From Candidatus Blautia stercorigallinarum (GTDB lineage Bacteria; Bacillota; Clostridia; Lachnospirales; Lachnospiraceae): a stretch of DNA of 40,312 bases. The stretch is from positions 1 through 40,312 of the forward strand of contig DXIQ01000059.1 of the NCBI GenBank assembly GCA_019112785.1, written 5' to 3'. Below, piece by piece: positions 15,452 to 23,936 of this stretch. The notes beneath the pieces are model-generated. The model was not told the DNA's origin. It made no database searches and saw nothing but the letters and a program-made list of their open reading frames with translations. Both the position numbers and the translations under genes were made by a program. Every line of letters starts with the position of its first letter. Position 1 is the first letter of the stretch.

Positions 15452-16210
15452 ATGTTCCACATCAGTAATTTTACCAATAACGACGATATCAATGTACTGG
15501 ATTCTATGGGACCTTTTACTGTGATAGAATACGCCCGGGATCTCAGTGTAGCTCCTACCAATGCTATGGCGGCTTATTTCTGTAATGCTATGAATGTACG
15601 GAAGCGCCAGGTTATGTGCGATCTCAGCCAGGCGAATGTGACGGTTCAGTCCGGAGCTATGCAGTGGATGGTAGGAAATGTTAAGGCCACCACGGGGATC
15701 AAAGGAGTCGGCGATCTGCTGGGAAAAGCTGTAAGAGGAAAGGTGACAGGAGAATCGGCCATTAAGCCGGAGTATACAGGGGACGGGGTTATGGTACTGG
15801 AGCCTACTTATAAGCATATTATCCTTCTGGATGTGGATGACTGGAATGGCTCTGTGGTCCTGGATGACGGTATGTTCCTGGCCTGTGACGCCAATCTCCG
15901 GCATAAGGCGGTAATGCGTTCTACATTATCCTCTGCTGTAGCAGGCAATGAAGGAATGTTTAATCTGGGGATCATTGGGAGCGGAGTTCTCTGTCTGGAA
16001 TCTCCCTGTCCAAAAGAGGAACTGGTGGAAGTGACTCTTCGGGATGACGTGATCAAGATCGACGGTAATATGGCAGTGGCATGGAGCGGAAGTCTGGACT
16101 TTACTGTGGAGAGATCAGGAAGATCACTGGTAGGCTCCGCTGTGTCCGGGGAAGGACTGGTGAATGTTTACCGGGGAACAGGGAAAGTGCTGTTTGCTCC
16201 GGTGAGATAA
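15452..16210 (+). CDS. AIM24 family protein
   Basis: A 252-residue all-beta protein of the AIM24/TIGR00266-like family; the eukaryotic namesake is a mitochondrial protein, and the bacterial function is unknown. Family features are repeating beta blocks such as VTVQSGAMQWMVGNVKATTG, the Gly-rich GDLLGKAVRGKVTGES, and the C-terminal GEGLVNVYRGTGKVLFAPV. No signal peptide or membrane segment is visible. AGGAGG precedes the ATG. It follows the Nudix gene by 23 bp, so the two may be co-transcribed, though composition differs. Confidence 0.85.
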   Translation: MFHISNFTNNDDINVLDSMGPFTVIEYARDLSVAPTNAMAAYFCNAMNVRKRQVMCDLSQANVTVQSGAMQWMVGNVKATTGIKGVGDLLGKAVRGKVTGESAIKPEYTGDGVMVLEPTYKHIILLDVDDWNGSVVLDDGMFLACDANLRHKAVMRSTLSSAVAGNEGMFNLGIIGSGVLCLESPCPKEELVEVTLRDDVIKIDGNMAVAWSGSLDFTVERSGRSLVGSAVSGEGLVNVYRGTGKVLFAPVR

Positions 16211-16221
16211 ATGGGAAATGA

Positions 16222-16241
16222 AGGGATTTTTATCTCTTTTT
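16222..16241 (+). terminator. Weak intrinsic terminator after the AIM24 gene
   Basis: AGGGAT (16222-16227) can pair with ATCTCT (16232-16237) around four T residues, followed by further T residues. The stem is short with one G-U pair, so efficiency is doubtful. Confidence 0.45.
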
Positions 16242-16245
16242 GACC

Positions 16246-16274
16246 TTGCAAAAGAAATATAGGTTATGTATAAT
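16246..16274 (+). promoter_or_regulatory. Sigma-A promoter of gltX
   Basis: TTGCAA (16246-16251), a 17-base spacer and consensus TATAAT (16269-16274). The start site would fall near 16281, about 97 bp before the gltX ATG. Confidence 0.8.
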
Positions 16275-16283
16275 TTGTGCAGT

Positions 16284-16317
16284 GGGGTATATGGTTGCAG
16301 ACCGCATACCCCCTTTT
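16284..16317 (+). promoter_or_regulatory. Hairpin at the 5' end of the gltX leader
   Basis: GGGGTAT (16284-16290) pairs with ATACCCC (16306-16312), with an inner GGT/ACC pairing, then a short TTTT. It begins only a few bases after the predicted transcription start. It may protect the 5' end of the mRNA or act as a small attenuator. I saw no T-box sequence. Confidence 0.5.
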
Positions 16318-16377
16318 CCATTTTAATAATAAGGCTTGAATAGCTTTACAGTATTCCATAGATAAGGAGAGAGAAGA

Positions 16378-17832
16378 ATGAGTAAAGTAAGAACAAGATT
16401 TGCCCCCAGCCCTACAGGGAGAATGCATGTGGGAAATTTAAGAACTGCATTATATGCCTATCTCATCGCAAAACACGAAGGAGGAGATTTTATCCTTCGT
16501 ATCGAAGATACAGACCAGGTCCGTTTTGTAGAAGGGGCTCTGGATATCATCTACCATACGCTGGAGGAGACAGGGCTGAAACATGACGAAGGCCCGGATA
16601 AAGATGGAGGATATGGTCCCTATGTCCAGAGTGAGAGAAATGCCCAGGGGATTTATCTGAAATATGCCAAGCAGCTTATTGACCAGGGAGATGCCTACTA
16701 CTGCTTCTGTACCAAAGAGCGGCTGGAATCCTTAAAGACTAACATTGAGGGCAAGGAAGTGGCCATGTACGACAAACACTGCCTTCATCTGAGCAAAGAG
16801 GAAGTAGAGGCAAAGCTGGCCGCAGGCGAGCCCCATGTGATCCGTTTTAATATGCCTACAGAGGGAACTACTACTTTCCATGACGATATTTACGGAGACA
16901 TTACCGTGCCAAACAACGAGCTGGATGATCTGATCCTGATCAAGTCAGACGGCTATCCTACCTATAACTTTGCCAATGTGGTAGACGACCATCTTATGGG
17001 GATCACTCATGTGGTAAGGGGAAATGAATATCTGTCCTCCTCACCAAAATATAACCGTATTTACGAGGCTTTCGGCTGGGAGGTGCCTACCTACGTGCAC
17101 TGTCCTCTGATCACCAATGAGGAGCACAAAAAACTGAGTAAACGTTCCGGCCATTCTTCCTATGAAGATCTGGTAGAGCAGGGATTCCTGACAGAAGCTA
17201 TCGTAAACTATGTGGCGCTCCTGGGATGGTGCCCTGAGGACAACCGGGAGATCTTCTCTCTGGAAGAACTGGTGAAAGTGTTTGATTATCATCATATGAG
17301 CAAATCTCCAGCAGTATTTGACATCCAGAAGCTTCGCTGGATGAACGGCGAATATATGAAAGCCATGGACTTTGACAAGTTCTATGATATGGCTCTTCCT
17401 TATATCCAGAAGACCATTACCAGGGATATCGATCTGAAAAAGATCGCCGCTATGGTAAAGACCAGGATCGAGGTATTTCCGGATATTCCGGATCTTATCG
17501 ACTTCTTCCAGGAGGTGCCGGAATATGATGTATCTATGTACACCCATAAGAAAATGAAGACCAACCCGGAACTTTCTTTGGAAGTGCTGGAGAAGATCAT
17601 TCCTGTACTGGAAAATCAGGAGGATTACAGCAACGATGCCCTCTATGAACTGCTCTGCGGTTTTGCCAAGGAGAATGGATACAAGAACGGCCAGATCCTG
17701 TGGCCTATCCGTACAGCTCTTTCCGGCAAACAGATGACTCCTGCTGGAGCAACGGAAATCCTGGAGGTTCTGGGAAAAGAAGAGAGTCTTAAGAGACTTC
17801 AGGCTGCTGTGGAAAAGCTCCGTCAGGCGTAA
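16378..17832 (+). CDS. gltX: Glutamyl-tRNA synthetase
   Basis: A class I aminoacyl-tRNA synthetase of 484 residues, normal for the family, that charges tRNA-Glu (and possibly tRNA-Gln, which would need the amidotransferase GatCAB). The HIGH-type motif is [16 protein letters not shown] near residue 12 and the KMSKS-type motif is [20 protein letters not shown] and [20 protein letters not shown] are also standard. The C-terminal anticodon-binding helical domain is complete. AGGAGAG precedes the ATG. The helicase gene follows after 21 bp. Confidence 0.97.
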   Translation: MSKVRTRFAPSPTGRMHVGNLRTALYAYLIAKHEGGDFILRIEDTDQVRFVEGALDIIYHTLEETGLKHDEGPDKDGGYGPYVQSERNAQGIYLKYAKQLIDQGDAYYCFCTKERLESLKTNIEGKEVAMYDKHCLHLSKEEVEAKLAAGEPHVIRFNMPTEGTTTFHDDIYGDITVPNNELDDLILIKSDGYPTYNFANVVDDHLMGITHVVRGNEYLSSSPKYNRIYEAFGWEVPTYVHCPLITNEEHKKLSKRSGHSSYEDLVEQGFLTEAIVNYVALLGWCPEDNREIFSLEELVKVFDYHHMSKSPAVFDIQKLRWMNGEYMKAMDFDKFYDMALPYIQKTITRDIDLKKIAAMVKTRIEVFPDIPDLIDFFQEVPEYDVSMYTHKKMKTNPELSLEVLEKIIPVLENQEDYSNDALYELLCGFAKENGYKNGQILWPIRTALSGKQMTPAGATEILEVLGKEESLKRLQAAVEKLRQA

Positions 17833-17853
17833 GGAGGCAAAGATCCGCAGACT

Positions 17854-19716
17854 ATGAAGATGAACAGTGCCCAGGAAAAGGCGGTCCGGCATTTTAAAGG
17901 ACCTATGATGCTCCTGGCAGGTCCCGGGTCCGGCAAGACCGCCACAATGACCAGGAGAGTGGAAAATCTCCTGGAAACTTATCATGTAAATCCGGGAAAT
18001 ATCCTGGTGGTGACCTTTACCAAGGCCGCCGCCAGGGAAATGAAGACAAGATTTGAAAAACTCTGTGAAGAGGCCGGGCTGAAGGCGGATTACCGTCGGG
18101 TGACTTTTGGTACCTTTCACGGAGTTTTTTACGGAATACTCCGTCATGCTTATCATCTTACAGGAAAGAATATCCTCAGCGAAGAGCGGAAGTATGATAT
18201 GCTCAAGGAAATCGCCTATGGAAAACGGCTGGAGATTGAAGATGAAAAGGAATTTTTTCAGGGCCTTTCCCAGGAGATCAGCCAGGTGAAAAATACCAGG
18301 ATCCCTCTGGAACATTATTATTCTGCAAACTGCCCCGACGAGGTTTTCCGGAGTATTTATACTACCTATGTGAACCAATGCCGCCACGCCAGGCTGCTGG
18401 ATTTTGACGATATGCTCCTCTATTGCTATGATCTGCTGGATCAGAGAGAAGACATCCGCAGAGGCTGGCAGGAAAAATTCCAGTTTATCCTGGTAGATGA
18501 GTTTCAGGATATTAATAAGATCCAGTATGACATTGTGAAAATGCTGGCGGCGCCTCAGAATAACCTTTTCATTGTAGGGGATGACGACCAGTCTATCTAT
18601 GCTTTCCGGGGAGCCAGGCCGGAGATCATGATGAATTTCCCAAAGGATTTTCCAAAGGTTCAGACGGAGCTTCTTTCCTGTAATTACCGCTCCACCCCGC
18701 AGATCCTGGAGGCGGCGGGAAAAGTCATTGCAGGGAACAAAAGAAGGTTCCGGAAGAAGATTTATACAGAGAATCCCCCGGGCCCGGCACCGGTGGTTAA
18801 AATGTTTGAAAAGGGCCGGGAAGAAGAACTTTATGTGAAAGACTGTATCCAGAAAGCCAGGGAGGAAGGGTGTCCCTATGAGGAGATGGCGGTACTTTAC
18901 CGGACCAATTCCGGAGCCAGATTTCTGGTAGAAATCCTTATGGAATATCAGATCCCCTTCCAGATGCGGGACAGTCTGCCGAATCTTTTTGAACACTGGA
19001 TCGCCAGAAATATGATCTCCTATATGAAGCTGGCTATGGGAGACAGGAGCCGGAAGGAATTTCTCCAGGTGATGAACCGTCCAAACCGCTACATATCCAG
19101 AGAGGCTCTGGACTCAGAAACCGTTTCCTTTGAGGAACTGCGGTGGTTTTATGAAGGAAAGGATTGGATGTGCGACCGGATCGACCAGCTGGAGGAAGAT
19201 CTGAAGACCTTAAAGGATATGACCCCTTACGGAGCGATTAATTATATCCGCCACGGGGTGGGGTATGAGGAATATCTGAAGGACTATGCCGCTTACCGGA
19301 AGCTGCGCACGGAGGAGCTTTACGAGGTAATGGAGGAACTGGCGGAAAGTGCCAGAGGCTTTAAGACCTTTGCGGAATGGTTTTCCCATATTGCCCAGTA
19401 TACAGAAAAATTGAAGGAACAGGCCAGACAGCAGAACACAGAAAAGGAAGGCGTAGTGATCTCCACCCTCCATAGCGCCAAAGGCCTGGAATTTGACCGG
19501 GTATTTATCATGGACGTCAACGAAGGGATCATGCCCTACCGGAAAGCGGCGGGAGAGAGCGACATGGAAGAAGAACGGCGGCTTCTCTATGTGGGAATGA
19601 CCAGGGCCAGAAAAGAGCTGTCCCTTTTCTATGTAGGAGAGCGTCATGAAAAGAAGCTGGAGCCTTCCAGATTTCTTCTGGAATCTGGTCTGGCAGAAAG
19701 GAGAGAAGGACCGTGA
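17854..19716 (+). CDS. UvrD/PcrA-family superfamily 1 DNA helicase
   Basis: A 620-residue 3'-5' SF1A helicase, shorter than PcrA (about 720 or more). Motifs run in order: Walker A LLAGPGSGKTATM, Walker B ILVDEFQDINKIQ, motif III GDDDQSIYAFRGA, motif IV LSCNYRST, motif V STLHSAKGLEFDRVFIMDVNEG and motif VI ERRLLYVGMTRARKEL. Likely roles are repair or replication-fork clearance; which UvrD-like paralogue it is cannot be told. The nearest SD, AAGGAGG at 17831-17837, is 16 bp from the ATG, unusually far, with no closer in-frame start. The stop overlaps the next gene's GTG. Confidence 0.93.
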   Translation: MKMNSAQEKAVRHFKGPMMLLAGPGSGKTATMTRRVENLLETYHVNPGNILVVTFTKAAAREMKTRFEKLCEEAGLKADYRRVTFGTFHGVFYGILRHAYHLTGKNILSEERKYDMLKEIAYGKRLEIEDEKEFFQGLSQEISQVKNTRIPLEHYYSANCPDEVFRSIYTTYVNQCRHARLLDFDDMLLYCYDLLDQREDIRRGWQEKFQFILVDEFQDINKIQYDIVKMLAAPQNNLFIVGDDDQSIYAFRGARPEIMMNFPKDFPKVQTELLSCNYRSTPQILEAAGKVIAGNKRRFRKKIYTENPPGPAPVVKMFEKGREEELYVKDCIQKAREEGCPYEEMAVLYRTNSGARFLVEILMEYQIPFQMRDSLPNLFEHWIARNMISYMKLAMGDRSRKEFLQVMNRPNRYISREALDSETVSFEELRWFYEGKDWMCDRIDQLEEDLKTLKDMTPYGAINYIRHGVGYEEYLKDYAAYRKLRTEELYEVMEELAESARGFKTFAEWFSHIAQYTEKLKEQARQQNTEKEGVVISTLHSAKGLEFDRVFIMDVNEGIMPYRKAAGESDMEEERRLLYVGMTRARKELSLFYVGERHEKKLEPSRFLLESGLAERREGP

Positions 19717-20324
19717 AGCCGGGGATCATTTATCTCTATGCAGGCAAAATTGAAGATTGGACCAAAGACTGGAAGGAGGAGAAGAACCGGGAGAGCATAT
19801 GCGGCCGGCTGCTTCTCCTTCGGGGACTTCAGGAACTGGGATATGACCAGTTGTTTCCCAAAAATAAGGATCCGGAACAACTGCTGGAAGCCCTGGCTGC
19901 CTCACTGGAAAAAGGCCCTTATGGCAAGCCTTACCTGGCAGAGTATCCGGAGATCCATTTTAACATCAGCCATTCCGGGGAATGGGCGGTCTGCGCCCTG
20001 GCTTCCATGCCCTGCGGGGTGGACATTCAGGAAAGACGGTCCATAAGATCCCGGAGAATGGTGGAAAGAACCATGAACGCCAGAGAGCAGCGGCAGATCC
20101 AGGAGGCAGAGGATGGCACCGGAGAGTTTATCAAACTCTGGACTTATAAGGAAAGCTGCATCAAGCTGTCCGGGGAGGGCTTTCATCAGGATATGAAAAC
20201 CCTGAAAGAGCCTGCCTGCCATCAGTTTTTCTGGCTGGAGAAAGATCTGGCCGGCTGTGTGGCCGGGGAAGAATCATTTACCTTGGAGATCCGGATAGAA
20301 ATGCCGGAAAACCATTATCATTAA
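19713..20324 (+). CDS. Sfp-type 4'-phosphopantetheinyl transferase
   Basis: Transfers phosphopantetheine from CoA to carrier-protein serines. The 203-residue protein shows FNISHSGEWAVCALA, GVDIQERR and LWTYKESCIKLSGEGF, the order and spacing of Sfp-family motifs. Asp104 and Glu147 match metal ligands; the position equal to the second acidic residue of the usual D-I-E is Gln106, a variation seen in some family members. The GTG start overlaps the helicase TGA, so translation is coupled. A holo-ACP role is inferred, since only one carrier protein (acpP) is seen here and no NRPS/PKS genes. Confidence 0.88.
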   Translation: MKPGIIYLYAGKIEDWTKDWKEEKNRESICGRLLLLRGLQELGYDQLFPKNKDPEQLLEALAASLEKGPYGKPYLAEYPEIHFNISHSGEWAVCALASMPCGVDIQERRSIRSRRMVERTMNAREQRQIQEAEDGTGEFIKLWTYKESCIKLSGEGFHQDMKTLKEPACHQFFWLEKDLAGCVAGEESFTLEIRIEMPENHYH

Positions 20325-20357
20325 AAACAGATGTCAGCCTTTGCCTGCTATCTGTTG

Positions 20358-20386
20358 TCATAAAAAAAGATTGTCCTCATATATAT
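20358..20386 (+). promoter_or_regulatory. Candidate sigma-E-type promoter for spoIIIA
   Basis: TCATAAA (20358-20364), 13 bases, then CATATATAT from 20378. It has the same spacing as the cotJ candidate and resembles sigma-E sites, but several positions differ from B. subtilis consensus. Mother-cell sigma-E control of spoIIIA is established in B. subtilis. Confidence 0.35.
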
Positions 20387-20410
20387 ATTTTAAAAAGAGG
20401 TGAGGACAAT
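20370..20410 (+). promoter_or_regulatory. Inverted repeat reaching the spoIIIAA start codon
   Basis: ATTGTCCTCA (20370-20379) and TGAGGACAAT (20401-20410) are exact 10-bp reverse complements, 21 bp apart. The right arm ends on the AT of the start codon and covers part of the SD region; the loop holds AGAGG. As RNA it would mask initiation. As DNA, each arm contains GGACAA, similar to the RRACAR core of SpoIIID sites. Which applies depends on the true transcription start. Confidence 0.75.
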
Positions 20411-21380
20411 GAAACAGGAAGAAATCGCAAAGCTATTTCCTGCCCACATCCGGCAGGCTCTTCTGGCGGCTCATTTTGACATGGATCAGGTCTATGAGAT
20501 CCGTCTCCGTGTTAACGCTCCCCTGATCGTGATCTATCAGGGACAAGAGTATTTTCTGACCAGAGAGGGAGAATTTTCCCGGGAGGAATCCCAGGGATGT
20601 TTCGTAAGAGCAGAGGACTTAAAGGAAACCATGGAATATGTAAGCAGTTATTCCATGTACGCCTTTGAAGAGGAAATCCGCCAGGGGTTTATCACCATTC
20701 AGGGAGGCCACCGGGTGGGCATTGCAGGAAAGACTGTCCTGGAAGGGGACAGGATCAAAAGCGTAAAATACATATCTTATATCAATCTCAGGCTGTCACA
20801 CCAGATAAAAGGCTGTGCTTCGCCGATACTTCCCTATATTATCAAAAATGGCAGGATCTGCCATACACTGATCATTTCTCCCCCAAGGTGCGGGAAAACT
20901 ACACTGCTCCGGGACCTGATCCGCCAGGTAAGCAGCGGCAGCTCCTATATGCCGGGGGTATCCGTTGGGGTAGTGGATGAAAGATCAGAGATCGGAGGTT
21001 CCTATCAGGGAATTCCCCAGAATGACCTGGGGATCCGCACCGATGTACTGGACTGTTGTCCAAAGGCAGAAGGCATGATGATGCTGATCCGTTCTATGTC
21101 ACCGGAAGTAGTGGCAGTAGATGAGCTGGGAGACTATGAGGATATCCATGCCATAGAGTCGGTGATCCACTGCGGCTGCAAGCTTTTTGCTACAGTCCAC
21201 GGAAGTTCCATAGAGGATATTAAGCGGAAGCCTCTTATGCAGAGACTGGTCCGGGAGCGGATCTTTGAGCGGTATATTGTTCTTCATCATCAGGACCGGG
21301 CTGGCAGGGTAAAGGCAATTTTTGATGAAAGGGGCACCAGTCTTTTTGACTGGAAACGAAAACAGGGAATCTTATGCTGA
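20409..21380 (+). CDS. spoIIIAA: Stage III sporulation protein AA, ATPase
   Basis: A 323-residue cytosolic ATPase related to type II/IV secretion ATPases; it powers the SpoIIIA-SpoIIQ channel joining mother cell and forespore. Seen are YEIRLRVNAPL, IQGGHRVGIAG, Walker A SPPRCGKTTLLRDLIR (about 157-172), VGVVDERSEIGG and SPEVVAVDELG. I use the ATG at 20409; an in-frame GTG at 20400 overlaps the SD (AGGTGAGG). First gene of the eight-gene spoIIIA operon; its end overlaps spoIIIAB by 7 bp. Its start codon lies in an inverted repeat. Confidence 0.96.
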   Translation: MKQEEIAKLFPAHIRQALLAAHFDMDQVYEIRLRVNAPLIVIYQGQEYFLTREGEFSREESQGCFVRAEDLKETMEYVSSYSMYAFEEEIRQGFITIQGGHRVGIAGKTVLEGDRIKSVKYISYINLRLSHQIKGCASPILPYIIKNGRICHTLIISPPRCGKTTLLRDLIRQVSSGSSYMPGVSVGVVDERSEIGGSYQGIPQNDLGIRTDVLDCCPKAEGMMMLIRSMSPEVVAVDELGDYEDIHAIESVIHCGCKLFATVHGSSIEDIKRKPLMQRLVRERIFERYIVLHHQDRAGRVKAIFDERGTSLFDWKRKQGILC

Positions 21381-21892
21381 AGGCGGCAGGGGCTTTGCTG
21401 GTGATCCTTTCCTGTACGGCTATGGGATATGGGAAAAGTCTGAATTATTCCAAAAGACTGAGAGAACTGGAGGAGATACAGAAAATGGTATATTTTCTCC
21501 TGGGAGAGATCACTTACCGGAGAGAAGCCCTGCCAGAGGCCATGGTCCGGGTGGCGGACAAGGTCCGGCCTCCGCTGTCACAGTTTCTCCGGGAAGTTTC
21601 GAAAGCAGCCAAAGAGTACCAGGGAGAACGCTTTTCCAGAATATTTGCTCTGAAAGCCAGGGAATACCTGAAGGATACCAGTCTGACAAAAGGGGATCTG
21701 GAAGAACTGGCCCGGCTGGGAGAGGATCTGGGGTATATGGATATTACCATGCAGGAAAATACCATAAATCTATATCTGGAAGAACTGAAGGGAGAGATCA
21801 GTCAGACCCGGCAGGAAGCCCCGGCTAGGAAAAAACTGTATCAGGCCCTGGGACTTATGGCGGGAATGTTTCTGGCCATTCTGCTGGTCTGA
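21374..21892 (+). CDS. spoIIIAB: Stage III sporulation protein AB
   Basis: A 172-residue membrane protein related to type II secretion GspF proteins, with one N-terminal hydrophobic helix (AAGALLVILSCTAMGYG), a helical cytoplasmic domain (SKRLRELEEIQKMVYFLLGEITYRREALPEA) and a C-terminal membrane segment (LGLMAGMFLAILLV). It is thought to anchor the SpoIIIAA ATPase in the mother-cell membrane. The ATG overlaps spoIIIAA. The motif LGYMDITMQENTINLYLEEL is characteristic of the family. Confidence 0.94.
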   Translation: MLKAAGALLVILSCTAMGYGKSLNYSKRLRELEEIQKMVYFLLGEITYRREALPEAMVRVADKVRPPLSQFLREVSKAAKEYQGERFSRIFALKAREYLKDTSLTKGDLEELARLGEDLGYMDITMQENTINLYLEELKGEISQTRQEAPARKKLYQALGLMAGMFLAILLV

Positions 21893-22016
21893 GAAGAGTC
21901 GTGTACTGACGTGGACATGATCCAGACAAGTCATGAATTTGAAGATGATCGTGCCGGTACGCCGGGAGCGAAATGGAAGAAGGCGTAAAGGCGGAAAAAA
22001 GCAGGGAGGAGATCAG

Positions 22017-22211
22017 GTGGAAGTTAGTTTACTGTTTAAGATCGGAGCGGTGGGAATCCTGGTGTCTGTACTCTGCCAGATCCTGAAACACAGCCAGAGA
22101 GAAGAGCTGGCTTTTCTCACCAGCCTGTCAGGGCTGATCCTGGTATTGTTCTGGATCCTGCCCTATATTTATGATCTGTTTCGGACGATCCAGGAATTAT
22201 TCGCGCTGTAA
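22017..22211 (+). CDS. spoIIIAC: Stage III sporulation protein AC
   Basis: A 64-residue two-pass membrane protein of the SpoIIIA channel (LLFKIGAVGILVSVLCQILKH and a second hydrophobic block ending LPYIYDLF). The best start is GTG at 22017: AGGGAGGAG lies five to six bases upstream and the resulting length matches the usual size of about 65-68. The open frame runs upstream to an ATG at 21933, but that adds 28 Arg/Lys-rich residues absent from the family and lacks an SD. About 125 bp separate it from spoIIIAB. Confidence 0.92.
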   Translation: MEVSLLFKIGAVGILVSVLCQILKHSQREELAFLTSLSGLILVLFWILPYIYDLFRTIQELFAL

Positions 22212-22224
22212 AGGAGGAAAAGGT

Positions 22225-22611
22225 ATGGAAGTGGTAAGAATCGTCATGCTGGGAATGACGGGAGTTCTCCTGGGACTTTTTCTGAAAGGCACAAGACCGG
22301 AGTACTCGGTTTATATGAGCCTGGCAGCAGGAGTCCTGATCTTTTTTTATATGACTGACAAGCTTTCCTACCTTTTTTCTTCGGTTATGAAGATCCAGGA
22401 TTATCTGCCTCTGGATGTAGAATACCTGTCTACTCTTCTAAAGATCATAGGGATCACCTACATCGGACAGTTTTCTTCCGGGATCTGCAAGGATGCAGGG
22501 TACGGTTCTATTGGGGCCCAGATTGAGATTTTTGCCAAGTTCTACATTATGGTCTTGTCTATGCCGGTGCTCCTGGCCCTTATGGAAACTATCCACGGTT
22601 TTCTGTCATGA
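22225..22611 (+). CDS. spoIIIAD: Stage III sporulation protein AD
   Basis: A 128-residue protein with three to four membrane helices (VVRIVMLGMTGVLLGLFLKG, YMSLAAGVLIFFYM and a C-terminal block). The motif LKIIGITYIGQFSSGICKDAGY is strongly conserved in SpoIIIAD. It is an inner-membrane part of the feeding-tube channel. Start chosen at the ATG at 22225 with AAGGAGG upstream; an earlier ATG at 22171 lies inside spoIIIAC. Its TGA overlaps the spoIIIAE ATG (ATGA). Confidence 0.94.
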   Translation: MEVVRIVMLGMTGVLLGLFLKGTRPEYSVYMSLAAGVLIFFYMTDKLSYLFSSVMKIQDYLPLDVEYLSTLLKIIGITYIGQFSSGICKDAGYGSIGAQIEIFAKFYIMVLSMPVLLALMETIHGFLS

Positions 22612-23924
22612 GGAGAAAGGGCAGACAAAAGAAAACAGCCCTTTTGTTTTTTTTACTTTTTTTGGGGATTTTGTTTTCGGCGCAGCCTGTACCGGCTGCC
22701 GGGGAGAAGAGCATATCCACAGGAGAGGAGGCTGGAATTGTCCCGGAAGGGGAAGCTGCCGGCGAGATAGAAAAGCAGAGGTCAAACCAAGGAGAAAGCC
22801 AGGCCGAGGAGGAGACAGGAAATCAGAATGAGGAAGCCCTGGAGGAGGAGCTGCTGCGGGAACAGGAGGAAAGCCAGGAGGCCCTTCTGGAAGGACTGGA
22901 ACTGGGAGAGATGCAGGAGGCGGTAAATGAACTGCTGGGGGAAGAAACCTTCAGTGTCCGGGAAGCATTGGAGAGGATACTTGCAGGAGAAGAGGTATTT
23001 TCCATAGATTTCCTTTTAGAGACAGGAAAAAATTTCATATGCGATCATCTGCTGGCAGACCGGGTGGTGCTTTTTCAGGTAGTGCTGCTGGTGCTCCTGG
23101 CTGCTTTGTTCGCTAATTTTACAAATGTGTTTTCCGGCAGTCAGGCGGGAGAAGCCAGTTTTTATCTGGTATATATGCTCCTTCTGGCTCTTCTGATCCA
23201 TTCTTTCAGAAGCCTGAGCGCCGGCCTGTCCGGAAGCCTGGAGGATCTGACTGCTTTTATGCAGGCTTTAATGCCCTCTTATTTTCTGGCGGTAACAGCA
23301 GCTTCCGGGGCAGCCACCGCTATGGTCTTCTATGAAATGGTCCTGGGAGTTATCTTTTTGATCCAGACTCTCCTTTTAAAAGCAGTGATCCCCGGTATCC
23401 AGGCTTATGTGGTCATCCAGCTGATCAATTATCTGCACAAAGAGGATTTTCTCTCCAAACTGGCAGAGCTTCTGAAAACAGTCCTGGAGTGGTCTTTGAA
23501 GACCATTACCGCAGTAGTCATTGGTATGGAACTGATCCAGAATATGATCAGCCCGGCTCTGGATTCCTTAAAGAGGGACGCTCTGGGAAAAACAGCGGCG
23601 GCTATTCCCGGGATCGGGAATGTCATTGACGGCGCCACAGAGGTAGCCCTTGGAACTGCCGTGCTGATCCGGAACTGCCTGGGGGCCACAGGGATCCTGG
23701 TTTTGGTGATCCTGGGACTTCCCCCTGTTATCAAGCTGGCCGGGACGGTACTTGCCTATAAACTTCTGGCAGCCCTTCTTCAGCCGGTGTCAGATAAGCG
23801 GATGACAGGATGTCTCTGGGCCATGGGAGAGGGCTGCCGGCTGCTTTTAAAAGTTCTGCTTACAGTGGAGCTTCTTTTGCTGATCACCATTGCTGTTCTG
23901 GCAGTATCTTTTATTTCTCATTAA
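22608..23924 (+). CDS. spoIIIAE: Stage III sporulation protein AE
   Basis: A 438-residue polytopic protein, the largest membrane component of the SpoIIIA complex. It starts with a signal-like segment after basic MRRKGRQKKT and an extracytoplasmic stretch of about 80 residues that is unusually rich in Glu, Gln and Gly. Membrane segments follow from about residue 150, with conserved LMPSYFLAVTAASGAATA, LIQTLLLKAVIPGIQAYVV and GNVIDGATEVALGTAVLIRN. The four-base overlap with spoIIIAD indicates coupled translation. The acidic stretch is longer than I would expect from the B. subtilis protein of about 400 residues. Confidence 0.95.
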   Translation: MRRKGRQKKTALLFFLLFLGILFSAQPVPAAGEKSISTGEEAGIVPEGEAAGEIEKQRSNQGESQAEEETGNQNEEALEEELLREQEESQEALLEGLELGEMQEAVNELLGEETFSVREALERILAGEEVFSIDFLLETGKNFICDHLLADRVVLFQVVLLVLLAALFANFTNVFSGSQAGEASFYLVYMLLLALLIHSFRSLSAGLSGSLEDLTAFMQALMPSYFLAVTAASGAATAMVFYEMVLGVIFLIQTLLLKAVIPGIQAYVVIQLINYLHKEDFLSKLAELLKTVLEWSLKTITAVVIGMELIQNMISPALDSLKRDALGKTAAAIPGIGNVIDGATEVALGTAVLIRNCLGATGILVLVILGLPPVIKLAGTVLAYKLLAALLQPVSDKRMTGCLWAMGEGCRLLLKVLLTVELLLLITIAVLAVSFISH

Positions 23925-23936
23925 GGAGGCGGAGAG

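Noticed and set aside
16275..16377. T-box riboswitch upstream of gltX
   Set aside because: The leader is under 100 nt and lacks the T-box core sequence and specifier stem.
17041..18996. 651-codon open frame on the minus strand across gltX and the helicase gene
   Set aside because: It is antisense to two clear genes, has no family motifs and is rich in residues expected from reading GC-biased codons backward; it is a shadow frame.
21933..22016. 28-residue N-terminal extension of SpoIIIAC
   Set aside because: No SD, basic sequence absent from the family, and a GTG at 22017 with a strong SD gives the normal length.
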